DNA of 49,631 nucleotides from Bacillota bacterium (lineage in GTDB: Bacteria > Bacillota > Syntrophomonadia > Syntrophomonadales > DTU052). The stretch is from contig JAKOVY010000097.1 in the NCBI GenBank assembly GCA_029781825.1, positions 1 to 49,631 of the forward strand, read 5' to 3'. Shown one piece after another: positions 32,358-41,613 of this stretch. Under the pieces are notes generated by a model that was given only the letters and a program-made list of their open reading frames with translations, was not told where the DNA came from and made no database searches. The translations under genes were made by a program, and so were the position numbers. The stretch's first letter is position 1. Each line of letters opens with the position of its first letter.

Positions 32358-33959
32358 ATGAAAATATCGTTTCATGGAGCAGCTCGAACCGTTACCGGTT
32401 CCTTTTTTGTTGTTGAAACAGAGAAAACCCGCTTTGGCGTTGACTGCGGGCTGTTTCAGGGGAAGTCTTCGGTTAAGGAACGCAATTACCAGCCTTTTCG
32501 GGTAGAGCCATCCGAACTCGATTTTCTGGTATTAACCCATGCCCACATCGATCACTCCGGTCTGATTCCGAAATTGTTTGTGCAGGGCTTTAAGGGGCCC
32601 ATATATTGTACCTTTGCCACTGCGGATTTGGCTTCTATCCTTCTGCCTGATTCGGCGTATATACAGGAAATGGAAGTGGAGCGGAAGAACCGTAAGCTGA
32701 CCCGTGCCGGCAAGCCCCTGCTGACACCGATATATACCGTTGAAGATGCCCGCCGCTGTCTGGAGCTGTTCCAGCCCTACGGTTACGATGAGATTTTCAA
32801 ACCGGCTCCCGACGTGGAGATCCGTCTAAGGGATGCCGGACACATATTGGGGTCCTCCATTGTTGAAGTATGGATTTCCGAAAACGAACAAAAAACCAAA
32901 CTGGTCTTCAGCGGTGACCTGGGCAACGTCCGCCAGCGGATAATAAAGGATCCCACCCGTATCGAGAACGCCGATTACGTTATCCTGGAATCAACGTACG
33001 GAGACCGACTGCACCAGGCTAATACCACCCGCATGGATCGGCTTTTGGAGGCCATAGAGTATACACGGAGGAAGGGCGGGAATCTGATAATCCCGGCTTT
33101 TGCTGTGGAAAGAACCCAGGATTTGATCTACGACCTGAACCTGCTGTACAAACAAGGCAAACTGCCGAAAGAACAAAAGATCTATATCGACAGCCCTCTG
33201 GCGATTGAAGCCACCGAGATATTCAAGCGCAGTGCAGAGTTTTACGACAATGAGACCAGACAGCTTTTGATGGAAGGCACCGACCCCTTTCTGCTTCCCA
33301 ACCTTGAATACTCCCGGACCCGGGAGGATTCGGTTAGTTTGAACGAATCAGCCGGAGGCAATATCATCATTTCGGCCAGCGGCATGTGTGATGCGGGGCG
33401 GATCAAGCACCACCTCAAACACAACCTGTGGCGGCCTGAATCCACCATCCTCTTTGTGGGCTACCAGGCGGTTGGCACCCTGGGGCGGCGGCTCCTGGAT
33501 GGCGAGAAACTGGTGCGGATTCACGGGGAGGAAGTGGCGGTCAAAGCGGATATCGTCCAGATTGACGGTTATTCGGCTCATGCGGATCAGGCCGGTATCA
33601 TGTCCTGGCTGAAGCGATTTGTGGTACGGCCCAAGATGATATTCCTGGTCCACGGGGAGGAACAGGCCCAGGTTACCCTGGCCCAATTGATTGCCGACGA
33701 ATTGGGAATACCGGTAATCATCCCCGACTGGTTGGATGAGTTCGATCTGTCCAACCCCGAGACGGAGCAATCCGCAATTCAGCCCTGTGAGTTTCGTCCT
33801 GAAGCCTTCTTAAGGGATCGGGCCTTGGAGGCGGAGGAAGCCTATCTGCAGTTCAGGCTGGATCTTAACCGGCGTTTCCAATCGAGTTTGGAATCCGGGC
33901 AGTATGATGATCTGATCAGGGATTTGAACGCAGCGAGAAAGGTTTTATTGGCGGATTAG
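32358..33959 (+). CDS. MBL-fold beta-CASP ribonuclease (YSH1/CPSF-like)
   Basis: 533 residues from ATG 32358, seven bases after GGGGAGG. The metallo-beta-lactamase motif HAHIDHSG (61-68; His61, His63, Asp65, His66) and the later metal ligands in GHILGSSIVEV and FSGDLGN are intact. The beta-CASP insertion runs from about 210 to 380 (IPAFAVERTQDLIYDLNLL, SGMCDAGRIKHHLKHNL). The RMMBL end has VQIDGYSAHADQAGIMSWL and IFLVHGEEQAQ. Such enzymes cut or trim RNA with Zn2+. A C-terminal helical extension of about 70 residues (FRPEAFLRDRALEAEEAYLQFR) is outside the core. It is transcribed alone. Confidence 0.93.
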   Translation: MKISFHGAARTVTGSFFVVETEKTRFGVDCGLFQGKSSVKERNYQPFRVEPSELDFLVLTHAHIDHSGLIPKLFVQGFKGPIYCTFATADLASILLPDSAYIQEMEVERKNRKLTRAGKPLLTPIYTVEDARRCLELFQPYGYDEIFKPAPDVEIRLRDAGHILGSSIVEVWISENEQKTKLVFSGDLGNVRQRIIKDPTRIENADYVILESTYGDRLHQANTTRMDRLLEAIEYTRRKGGNLIIPAFAVERTQDLIYDLNLLYKQGKLPKEQKIYIDSPLAIEATEIFKRSAEFYDNETRQLLMEGTDPFLLPNLEYSRTREDSVSLNESAGGNIIISASGMCDAGRIKHHLKHNLWRPESTILFVGYQAVGTLGRRLLDGEKLVRIHGEEVAVKADIVQIDGYSAHADQAGIMSWLKRFVVRPKMIFLVHGEEQAQVTLAQLIADELGIPVIIPDWLDEFDLSNPETEQSAIQPCEFRPEAFLRDRALEAEEAYLQFRLDLNRRFQSSLESGQYDDLIRDLNAARKVLLAD

Positions 33960-34230
33960 CAGCTTGGATGATTACAAAATCTGGCATCCAAGACATAACA
34001 TTCGTCTGACGTGTCAGTTATTAAAACATTATAGGGATTTATGTTTATAAAGGTCTTTATTACGCTGTTTCTGGAGCTGTTAACAGGGTGTAATAATGAA
34101 AGACCATGTTAGATCCAACGAAATACAAACCTAAGCCGTGCTAATCAAAATAGACATGATTTGGTTATCGTTGTTGGTGATTAGGGGCTATGGTATAATC
34201 TTCATACTTCGGTTGGGAGGCATACCGCAT
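33960..34230. other. Intergenic region with hairpins and the dnaD-like gene promoter
   Basis: TTGGATG/CATCCAA (about 33964-33991) follows the nuclease stop but lacks a T-run. A larger inverted repeat pairs GGTCTTTATTAC (34052-34063) with GTAATAATGAAAGACC (34090-34105), with a smaller stem inside. The promoter TTGTTG (34171-34176), 17 bases, TATAAT (34194-34199) with TGG before the -10 is strong and gives a leader of about 25 bases. No gene is present. Confidence 0.6.
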
Positions 34231-35367
34231 ATGCAAATTGAACCAAGTCTGGAGATTCTTCGTTGGGGGCTAGTTCAAATTCCAATAATGTTATACAGCT
34301 ATGCCGCTGAGTTGGATTTGGATGCTGAAGATTTAGGCATAATAGGCGGCATTTTATTTGTCTATAACCGGTCTAAACCGATGACCGGCACCGGAGTTGA
34401 AGTGGGGCAGGTTCTGCAGGTATGCCCGGTAATTTCAAAAAACCGCCTGTCGAGAAAACTCGGGAAATGGGAAAAAGCTGGTTTGATTAGGTTGGAGGGA
34501 TCACCCAAGTCTGACTTTGCATCCCGCAAGATTTACCTGGAACCCCTTTACTACCGGATGCGGGAGATAATTATCCGCGATCACCCGGCAATAGCCAAAG
34601 ATGCCTATCAGAATGAGGAGGCTCTGATACGGGCGCAGGAGAAGCGGATTGAGGAACTGGAGAAGGAACTGCAGCAGGAGAGGCGCAGAAACAACAGCCT
34701 GCACGAATCCACGCCGGGCAACAAGGATTACAAGCTGGTGGCAGATTTTATATCCCAGAAGACAGGCAATCTGCTTTCCATCAAGATGAGCAACGAGCTC
34801 CGCAAGTGGATGGACGAGCTGGGTTTCAAAACCGAGTTCATCCTGTGCATGCTGGAGCTGTGTTTTGAGCGCAATATATATCACCCACGGGAGATTTCCC
34901 GAATTGCAAACGGCCTGAAGGAGTGCTCCATCAACAGCCTGGAGGCTATGGAAGCTTATTTCAGAACCTTCGTAGATGATAAACCTCCTCAAACCTATGG
35001 TTTTGATCCGGAGATTATTGAATTCGGACACTACACCGGACTGGATATGAGTGCAGAAGCCCGTAAAAAGGTTTATTATAAATGGAGATATGACTGGGGG
35101 TTTTCCCCGGAGATGATTAAGCGGGCCGGTGAAATAATGTGCAACCGGACCAAAAACGGGGGGCTCGATTACATAGACGGTATCCTCAACAACTGGAGGG
35201 AGAAGAATATTCGTTCCCTCAAGGATGTTGAAGCGGAGATGTTGGAGCATCAATCCCGGCGTAAGACCGCAGATAAGCCGGTGAGAATTGCCCGAATGCC
35301 GGTCGAAGAACGGGAGATATATATTCCCCCCAACAATTCCAGAGAAGGTACGGCAGTGGGAAAATGA
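34231..35367 (+). CDS. DnaD-domain replication protein
   Basis: 378 residues from ATG 34231, after GGGAGG. The N-terminal winged-helix part (about 10-115) has VCPVISKNRLSRKLGKWEKAGLIRLEG. A coiled coil (about 125-155: NEEALIRAQEKRIEELEKELQQERRRNN) links to a middle domain and to a DnaD C-terminal domain (about 285-345: FSPEMIKRAGEIMCNRTKNGGLDYIDGILNNWREKNIRS) with the hallmark Y-x-DGIL-x2-W. DnaD proteins remodel DNA and help load the replicative helicase in Firmicutes. The DnaB-like helicase gene follows directly, 53 bases downstream, which fits a loader-helicase pair. Confidence 0.82.
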   Translation: MQIEPSLEILRWGLVQIPIMLYSYAAELDLDAEDLGIIGGILFVYNRSKPMTGTGVEVGQVLQVCPVISKNRLSRKLGKWEKAGLIRLEGSPKSDFASRKIYLEPLYYRMREIIIRDHPAIAKDAYQNEEALIRAQEKRIEELEKELQQERRRNNSLHESTPGNKDYKLVADFISQKTGNLLSIKMSNELRKWMDELGFKTEFILCMLELCFERNIYHPREISRIANGLKECSINSLEAMEAYFRTFVDDKPPQTYGFDPEIIEFGHYTGLDMSAEARKKVYYKWRYDWGFSPEMIKRAGEIMCNRTKNGGLDYIDGILNNWREKNIRSLKDVEAEMLEHQSRRKTADKPVRIARMPVEEREIYIPPNNSREGTAVGK

Positions 35368-35420
35368 GACGGGTAGAGCCCGGTTAGTATAACTACAATT
35401 AACGAAAGGCACCTGGCACC

Positions 35421-36764
35421 ATGCAGAAGATCCAAGAGGAGATCCTGGTAGACCTGGAGAGCGAGCGCCGGGTCTTGTCAGGAATGCTTAATTCAGAAGA
35501 GGCCCGTATCGAGGCCTATGATTCGCTTAAGGAAGAGGATTTCTATCATCCCCTTCACCGCATGGTTTTTTCCCTTATCTGTGAGCTTTATAAACGTGAT
35601 GTCAAACCTACTTTTGCCGAGCTATTGAAGGAAGCCCAAAGCCTCAATCTGTTCCGGACCCAGCAGGAGATATCCGAACTTGCCTATATAGCCGAACACT
35701 TCATCGAAGGCGAAAATATTGCCTACTGGCTGAAGCGCGTTAAAGACAGTTCCCGCCTGCGCAAGTTCGAAGCGTTTCTGCGCCGCTATCACCAAATGAT
35801 CCGGGAAAAACGGCTTCCGGTAGAAGACCTCCTGATGGCGGCTGAAGAAGAGCTTACCAACCTGACACTCCTGGATAAGGATGACCATGTGGACTCGCCC
35901 GAAGACCTCGCCAACCTGGGATATCAGGAGGTTGAACGCAGATACCTGCGTTTCAAGGAGATAAGCGAGGTTAACAAAGGCGTCCTGCCACTGGACGGGC
36001 TTCCGACCGGGTTTGATTCTTTAAATAATGTCACCCTGGGGTACAAGCCCGGGGATCTTATCATTCTGGGAGCCCAAACCGGTCACGGGAAGACCGCTTT
36101 TGCCCTCCACACTGCCAAAGCAGTAACCATTGAACATAAAGCTAACATACTATATCTTAATACCGAAATGAGTCGGGTGCAGATCGCGCTCCGCTGGGGT
36201 TCAATCCTTTCCCAGGTGGAGCATGAAAAGATTCGTTCCGGAGATCTGACCTCCGGAGAGTTCTCCAAGGTGTTACAGGGGTATTCGGTATTGAGCGGCA
36301 GTGGATTTTATTCTTACCCCTGCCCTAACTTGACACCGGAGAAGATCATTTCCATTGCCCGTAAATTCAAGGCCCAATATGATATAAAGATGATGATCCT
36401 TGACTATGTGGGCCGCATGGAAAAGTTGACCCCTAATTATGCTGAATGGCAAATACTGGAACAGATAGTGAAAACGCAGAAGATGCTGGCCCAGAACCTG
36501 GACATTGCAGTGATGTGTTTGGTGCAGTTGAATGAGGACGGGACTCTGCAGGGAGCGCGGCGAATGAAAAACGAATGTGACCTGATGATAAAGATGGTCC
36601 CGGTTACCAATGAAGAGATTGAGCAGAACGAAAAGCTGAAAAGATTCCGCGATGTTAATTACCGGCTGATCATCGACAAGAACCGCGACGGGAGGAGTGG
36701 AATCGATATCATGATCCACTTTGACAAGGCCCGGCAGACTCTCCGGGACGCAAGGCTGGTGTAG
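35421..36764 (+). CDS. DnaB-type replicative helicase, divergent
   Basis: 447 residues. The N-terminal helical DnaB domain (about 12-105) begins DLESERRVLSGMLNSEEAR. The RecA-like domain (about 195-447) has Walker A GAQTGHGKTA (217-226), Walker B MMILDYVGRM, motif 3 LVQLNEDGTLQGARRMKNECDLM and a terminal LIIDKNRDGRSG. Usual DnaB reads DYLQLM and LSQLNR at the corresponding places, so this copy is divergent and could be a second helicase, not the main dnaB. It travels with a DnaD protein. The start ATG 35421 has only AAAGG upstream. Confidence 0.85.
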   Translation: MQKIQEEILVDLESERRVLSGMLNSEEARIEAYDSLKEEDFYHPLHRMVFSLICELYKRDVKPTFAELLKEAQSLNLFRTQQEISELAYIAEHFIEGENIAYWLKRVKDSSRLRKFEAFLRRYHQMIREKRLPVEDLLMAAEEELTNLTLLDKDDHVDSPEDLANLGYQEVERRYLRFKEISEVNKGVLPLDGLPTGFDSLNNVTLGYKPGDLIILGAQTGHGKTAFALHTAKAVTIEHKANILYLNTEMSRVQIALRWGSILSQVEHEKIRSGDLTSGEFSKVLQGYSVLSGSGFYSYPCPNLTPEKIISIARKFKAQYDIKMMILDYVGRMEKLTPNYAEWQILEQIVKTQKMLAQNLDIAVMCLVQLNEDGTLQGARRMKNECDLMIKMVPVTNEEIEQNEKLKRFRDVNYRLIIDKNRDGRSGIDIMIHFDKARQTLRDARLV

Positions 36765-37130
36765 TTGGTGATCATCGATCTTAAAGACCGGCCGGAGAAA
36801 TGGTATACAGAACTGGTACGCATTATTGGGCTTTTGCAGGTTAAGGGCAGTTTGAAACCGGAGGAGGCCAGATGTCTCCTCGATATCATTGACCTGGTCA
36901 TAAAGCAGCACAACCTTGAGCTTCTTCATATTCTGGAGGAATTTACCGAGCGTGAAAGCATTCCGGAAACCGAGGAGATAGACGAGATTATCAAGGCCAC
37001 GTTGGTGGCCGCTAACCTTAAACAGCCAGAGGGCATTGAGCAGTTAAAAGCAGTTGTTCAGGAACTCGTTCGGGAAAGAAACCGAATTCAAAATAAACAG
37101 CGGGAGGATGAAAATGACTATTTGGTTTGA
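36765..37130 (+). CDS. Hypothetical protein between helicase and spermidine synthase, 121 aa
   Basis: Not recognised. It begins at the base after the helicase stop (TTG 36765; GTG 36768 is equally possible) and overlaps speE by 17 bases, so it is read in one transcript with both. Acidic, helical, soluble, with Leu-rich helices (CLLDIIDLVIKQHNLELLHILEEF) and a charged C-terminus. No ribosome-binding site of note, which points to coupling with the helicase gene. Confidence 0.65.
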   Translation: MVIIDLKDRPEKWYTELVRIIGLLQVKGSLKPEEARCLLDIIDLVIKQHNLELLHILEEFTERESIPETEEIDEIIKATLVAANLKQPEGIEQLKAVVQELVRERNRIQNKQREDENDYLV

Positions 37131-37947
37131 AGAAACTCATACGGATGGCCATCGGGTTCATTGGAAAATAAAAGAAACCCTGTGGTTGGAAAAAACCCCC
37201 TTCCAGGAATTAAGGGTGGTTGATATGGTTGATTTCGGCAAGGCTCTTATCCTCGATGGAGCCCTGCAGACTACGGAGCGGGATGAGTTCATCTACCACG
37301 AGATGATAACCCACGTGGCCATGTATGCTCACCCCAACCCGGAAAGAGTGTTGATCATTGGAGGCGGTGATGGCGGAACCCTGCGCGAGGTGTTGAAACA
37401 TCCGGAAGTGCAGCATGTAGACATGGTGGAGATAGATCAGCGAGTGGTTGAGGTGTGTAAGGAGTTTCTTCCTACCATTGCCAGCGCATATGATGATCCG
37501 CGTGCTCATCTCTTTTTCGAGGACGGAGTAGCGTTTGTCAGGGACGCTTCGGGGCGGTACGATGTGATACTGGTAGATTCATCCGATCCTACCGGTCCGG
37601 CGGTGGAACTTTTTGGAGCTGAATTCTACCGCAACTGCCGGTCGATCTTGAATGAAGACGGGATAATGGTGGCCCATGCCGAATCACCCAACTTTTTTAA
37701 GGCTTATTTCCAAAAGGTGTGGAGCAACATGAAGTCTACCTTCCCCATCCACAACATGTACCTGACCGTGGTGCCCACATACATCAGTGATTTTTGGGCG
37801 TTTGCCATCGGCGCCAAGAGTATCGACCCCAGAACCCCTAGGGGTGACAAACTGCCGCTTGATGGTTTAAAATATTACACTGAGGAAATACACCGGGCTG
37901 CATTTGTATTGCCGCCTTATGTACAGAAAATTCTTGAGGAAGAATGA
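37114..37947 (+). CDS. speE: Spermidine synthase
   Basis: 277 residues from ATG 37114, seven bases after GGGAGG. LILDGALQTTERDEFIYHEMITHVAMYAHPNP, the S-adenosyl site VLIIGGGDGGTLREVLKH, VEIDQRVVEVCKEFLP and the catalytic VDSSDPTGPA are all intact. The enzyme transfers aminopropyl from decarboxylated S-adenosylmethionine to putrescine. No speD or speB is near. The product is of normal length and followed by a terminator at 38011-38061. Confidence 0.96.
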   Translation: MTIWFEETHTDGHRVHWKIKETLWLEKTPFQELRVVDMVDFGKALILDGALQTTERDEFIYHEMITHVAMYAHPNPERVLIIGGGDGGTLREVLKHPEVQHVDMVEIDQRVVEVCKEFLPTIASAYDDPRAHLFFEDGVAFVRDASGRYDVILVDSSDPTGPAVELFGAEFYRNCRSILNEDGIMVAHAESPNFFKAYFQKVWSNMKSTFPIHNMYLTVVPTYISDFWAFAIGAKSIDPRTPRGDKLPLDGLKYYTEEIHRAAFVLPPYVQKILEEE

Positions 37948-38010
37948 CTCCCGGTGGTGCGGAAGAACGGTAGGATGACCTAGATGGGTGACCTTGCCGG
38001 AAACCCATTG

Positions 38011-38061
38011 ATGACCGGGTCGGAACAGGGATAAGCCCTCGTTCGATTCTGGTCATTTTTT
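38011..38061 (+). terminator. Terminator after speE
   Basis: ATGACC (38011-38016) pairs with GGTCAT (38051-38056). Inner GGG/GCCC and GGAAC/GTTC-like pairs lengthen the stem, and a run of six T follows. Confidence 0.7.
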
Positions 38062-38134
38062 ATTAGGGGGATTCCGGATTATTAAATAGATACGGAATTT
38101 ATAATGCGTTTCATTTCGGAAAGAGGTGAAGTCG

Positions 38135-39877
38135 GTGAAGAGCTTGATGATTGGTAATATGGCCATTGCGCGGGGAGCTTACGAGGCCGGGGTTACTGTG
38201 GCTACAGCCTACCCGGGAACCCCCAGCACTGAGATTGTAGAAAACATCAGCCGCTTTGAGGGGGTTTACGCAGAATGGTCCCCCAATGAGAAAGTGGCCT
38301 TGGAGGTCGGATTCGGCGCGTCATTGGGCGGTGCCCGGACCCTGGTGGCTATGAAACACGTAGGGGTTAATGTGGCGGCCGATCCGCTTTACACCCTTTC
38401 TTACACCGGGGTAAACGGCGGACTGGTTCTGGTTTCAGCAGACGACCCGGGAATGCACTCCTCGCAGAACGAACAGGATAACCGGGGATATGGAAGGTTC
38501 GCCAAGCTGCTGGTGATTGAACCCTCCGACAGTCAGGAGGCGCTTGATTTCACCCGCGAGGCTTTTGAACTGAGTGAAAAATATGATACACCGGTAATGC
38601 TGAGGGTCACCACTCGCCTGTGCCACTCGCAGAGCCTGGTGCAGCCGGGGGAAAGACTCAACCGTCCGCTTAAGGAATACAAGAAGAACGAGGCCAAGTA
38701 TGTAATGCTGCCCGGATTTGCCCGGCTCCGCCACGTGGAGGTGGAGAAGCGCATGGCCAGCCTGCGGGAATACGTGGAGGAGAGCCCCTTAAACCGCATT
38801 GAATGGGGTGACCGCAGTATAGGTATCATTACCAGCGGGATTGCCTACCAGTATGTGAAGGAGGTCATGCCGGAGGTATCGGTCCTGAAACTGGGAACGG
38901 TTAATCCCCTTCCGGAAAAGCTTATCCGCAGCTTTGCAGACCAGGTGAAAAAACTCTATGTGGTCGAGGAATTGGAACCCGTAATCGAAGAACAGCTCAA
39001 AGCCTGGGGCATTGAGGTAACAGGGAAATCGGTCCTGCCCCGTATCGGTGAGTACAGCCCCGAACTCCTGGAGGAGCTGCTGCTGGGGGTCCCAGCCCCG
39101 TCGGGTTATCAGTTGGGCGAGAGCATACCGGCCCGGCCTCCGCTGCTGTGCCCGGGTTGTCCCCACCGCGGAGTATTCTATGTTCTGAAGCGCAAGCGGC
39201 TGACGGTTACCGGGGATATAGGATGTTACACCCTGGGAGCGTTAAAGCCCCTGGGAGCCATGGATACCACCCTGTGTATGGGTGCCAGCATCGGAACCGC
39301 TCTGGGCATGGAGAAAGCCCGGGGACCGAAATCCGCACGAAAAACGGTGGCTGTGATCGGGGATTCCACCTTTGTGCATTCAGGGATAACCCCGTTGATT
39401 GACACCGTCTATAATCGGGGCAATACCACGGTCATGATCCTGGACAACGGGACTACGGCCATGACCGGGCACCAGGATCATCCGGCTACAGGAAGAACCA
39501 TTACCGAGGAGGAAACCGCCCGTTTGGACCTGGAAGCCCTGGTTCGGGCCATCGGAGTCAAGCGGGTCCGCAAGGTTGATCCTTTAAGGATTGGGGAACT
39601 GGAAAAGGCTCTGGATGAAGAACTTTCTCAAGACGGTCCTTCGGTTATCCTGGCCTGCCGTCCCTGTGCGTTAATCGATAAATCGCCCAAACCTTCTCTC
39701 TATATAGATGAGGACAAGTGTAAAGGGTGCAAGATATGCATCAAATTGGGCTGTACCGGGGTTTACTGGGTACAGGAAGACAGGAAGGCCCGGATCAACC
39801 CTGATCTGTGCCAGGGATGCGGTCTCTGCATAGAGGTCTGCAAGTTTGATGCAGTACTGGAAAGGGGGGCAAACTAA
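38135..39877 (+). CDS. iorA: Indolepyruvate:ferredoxin oxidoreductase alpha subunit
   Basis: 580 residues from GTG 38135, eight bases after AGAGG (GTG 38126 overlaps that site). The pyrimidine-binding domain comes first (ATAYPGTPSTEIVENIS, YAEWSPNEKVALEVGFGASLGGARTLVAMKHVG, SADDPGMHSSQNEQDNR). The ThDP-binding domain has CPGCPHRG, GDIGCYTLG and MGASIGTALGMEKA. Two C-terminal [4Fe-4S] motifs follow (CKGCKICIKLGC and CQGCGLCIEVC). With IorB it oxidatively decarboxylates arylpyruvates from aromatic amino acids to aryl-CoA, reducing ferredoxin. The aminotransferase gene downstream may supply the keto acids. Confidence 0.95.
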   Translation: MKSLMIGNMAIARGAYEAGVTVATAYPGTPSTEIVENISRFEGVYAEWSPNEKVALEVGFGASLGGARTLVAMKHVGVNVAADPLYTLSYTGVNGGLVLVSADDPGMHSSQNEQDNRGYGRFAKLLVIEPSDSQEALDFTREAFELSEKYDTPVMLRVTTRLCHSQSLVQPGERLNRPLKEYKKNEAKYVMLPGFARLRHVEVEKRMASLREYVEESPLNRIEWGDRSIGIITSGIAYQYVKEVMPEVSVLKLGTVNPLPEKLIRSFADQVKKLYVVEELEPVIEEQLKAWGIEVTGKSVLPRIGEYSPELLEELLLGVPAPSGYQLGESIPARPPLLCPGCPHRGVFYVLKRKRLTVTGDIGCYTLGALKPLGAMDTTLCMGASIGTALGMEKARGPKSARKTVAVIGDSTFVHSGITPLIDTVYNRGNTTVMILDNGTTAMTGHQDHPATGRTITEEETARLDLEALVRAIGVKRVRKVDPLRIGELEKALDEELSQDGPSVILACRPCALIDKSPKPSLYIDEDKCKGCKICIKLGCTGVYWVQEDRKARINPDLCQGCGLCIEVCKFDAVLERGAN

Positions 39878-39878
39878 T

Positions 39879-40490
39879 ATGGCAGCCGACACTACCAATA
39901 TCTTAATAGTTGGTGTGGGAGGACAGGGAACCCTGCTGGCCAGCCGGGTATTGGCCCAAGCCGCGGTTGCTCAGGGACATGATGTCAAGGTTTCCGAGAT
40001 TCATGGCATGGCCCAGCGGGGTGGGAGCGTGGTCTCCCAGGTCCGTTATGGTCCCAAGATTTTTTCTCCCATCATCAAGCGCGGCGATGCCGATGTGATC
40101 ATGGCATTCGAGAAGCTTGAAGCCGCGCGTTACCTGCCCTTCCTTAAGAAAGGCGGCTTGATGGTGATTAATACCGATAGAATAGATCCGTTGCCGGTAA
40201 TGAGCGGTGAAGTCGGCTATCCGGAAAGGCTGGAAGAAAAGATTGCCCAGGTAGTTCCAAAAACCATAACCCTGGATGCCACCGGGATAGCCGCCGGCTG
40301 CGGCACCTCCCGAGCGGCCAACATTGTTCTGGTTGGATTGGTGGGGCGGGCTCTGGGCTTTCCCCTGGATTTGCTGGAGGAAGCCGTCCGTGCTCTGGTG
40401 CCGAAAAAGGTAGTTGACATCAATATCAAGGCTCTAAATGCAGGATGGAATTATATGGATAATAATCTCATAAGTATGGTTAGGGATTAA
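39879..40490 (+). CDS. iorB: Indolepyruvate:ferredoxin oxidoreductase beta subunit
   Basis: 203 residues from ATG 39879, right behind iorA. The family is the gamma-type domain of 2-oxoacid:ferredoxin oxidoreductases: ILIVGVGGQGTLLASRVLAQAA at the start, VSEIHGMAQRGGSVVSQVRYG, and ADVIMAFEKLEAARYLPFLKKGG. It completes the IorAB heterodimer. It is of standard length with no unusual residues. Confidence 0.95.
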   Translation: MAADTTNILIVGVGGQGTLLASRVLAQAAVAQGHDVKVSEIHGMAQRGGSVVSQVRYGPKIFSPIIKRGDADVIMAFEKLEAARYLPFLKKGGLMVINTDRIDPLPVMSGEVGYPERLEEKIAQVVPKTITLDATGIAAGCGTSRAANIVLVGLVGRALGFPLDLLEEAVRALVPKKVVDINIKALNAGWNYMDNNLISMVRD

Positions 40491-40507
40491 ACAGGAGGGA
40501 TTTGCTG

Positions 40508-41611
40508 ATGGGCAGTATCATGGAGGGTAAAGCCCGGTCCGAAGTGTTTTCACTTAAGCCTTACGTGCCGGGTAAACCTGTAGAAGAGGTAGAGAGGGAA
40601 CTTGGAATAACCGGGGTTATCAAGTTGGCATCCAATGAAAACCCCCTGGGGCCTTCGCCTTTGGCCGTAGCTCGGGTTCAGGAAGCCCTGAAGCAGTTGA
40701 ATGTATATCCGGATGGAGCCTGCTACTACCTGCGCCGGGCCCTGGCAGAACACTACGGATTCAGTGAGGACTCTTTCCTGGTCGGCAACGGTTCGGACGA
40801 GCTCCTGCGCCTGATTACCGAGACTTTTGTAGGTCCCGGTGATGAGGTGCTTTACGGGGTGCCTTCTTTTTCGGAGTACGGTTTTATGGCCCTGATCATG
40901 GGGGGAGTCAATGTTGAGGTACCCTTGAAGGATATGCGCTTTGATCTGCCCTCCATGCTGGACAAGATCACGGACAAGACCAAGCTGGTTTATATATGTA
41001 ATCCCAACAACCCCACCGGTACGATAACCGGCAGGAAAGAGACCGACCAGTTTATGAAAAGTCTGCGTGACGACGTTCTGGTCATATTTGACGAAGCTTA
41101 TTACGAATATGTAACCGATAAGGACTACGTGTCGGGTTTGGAGTACCTGTCCCAGGGCAGGAACGTCATCGTCCTGCGCACATTTTCCAAGATCTATGGC
41201 TTGGCCGGCTTGAGAATCGGCTACGGAATCACCACTCCCGAGATCGCAGGTCTGGTGAACCGGGTGCGCGAGCCCTTCAATGTCAATCTCCTGGCCCAGA
41301 CGGCGGCAATCGGTGCCCTCTCTGACAAGGAGCACCTTGAGAAAAGCCGGGAAGTGAACATTCAAGGACGGGAATTCCTGTACCGGGAGTTCTCCCGTAT
41401 GGGGCTCGAGTATGTACCCACCGAAGCCAACTTTATCTTTGTAGATCTAAAAACCGACTGCCGGCGGGTGTTCCAGGCACTGCTCAGGGAAGGCGTCATA
41501 GTGCGCACCGGCGATATTTTTGGATATCCAACCTATATCAGGGTAACTATAGGTAAACCCGAGGAGAACCAGAGGTTTATCGCCGCCCTGGAAAGGGTCC
41601 TGCAGGCATAG
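40508..41611 (+). CDS. hisC: Histidinol-phosphate/aromatic aminotransferase HisC
   Basis: 367 residues from ATG 40508, eight bases after GGAGGG. IKLASNENPLGPSP near the start, VYICNPNNPTG, IFDEAYYEYV and the PLP Lys228 in RTFSKIYGLAGLRIGYG are HisC signatures. The enzyme makes histidinol phosphate. HisC-type enzymes also transaminate aromatic keto acids, and placement after iorAB rather than among his genes suggests that role here. It lies 17 bases after iorB and two before the YyaC gene. Confidence 0.92.
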   Translation: MGSIMEGKARSEVFSLKPYVPGKPVEEVERELGITGVIKLASNENPLGPSPLAVARVQEALKQLNVYPDGACYYLRRALAEHYGFSEDSFLVGNGSDELLRLITETFVGPGDEVLYGVPSFSEYGFMALIMGGVNVEVPLKDMRFDLPSMLDKITDKTKLVYICNPNNPTGTITGRKETDQFMKSLRDDVLVIFDEAYYEYVTDKDYVSGLEYLSQGRNVIVLRTFSKIYGLAGLRIGYGITTPEIAGLVNRVREPFNVNLLAQTAAIGALSDKEHLEKSREVNIQGREFLYREFSRMGLEYVPTEANFIFVDLKTDCRRVFQALLREGVIVRTGDIFGYPTYIRVTIGKPEENQRFIAALERVLQA

Positions 41612-41613
41612 AC

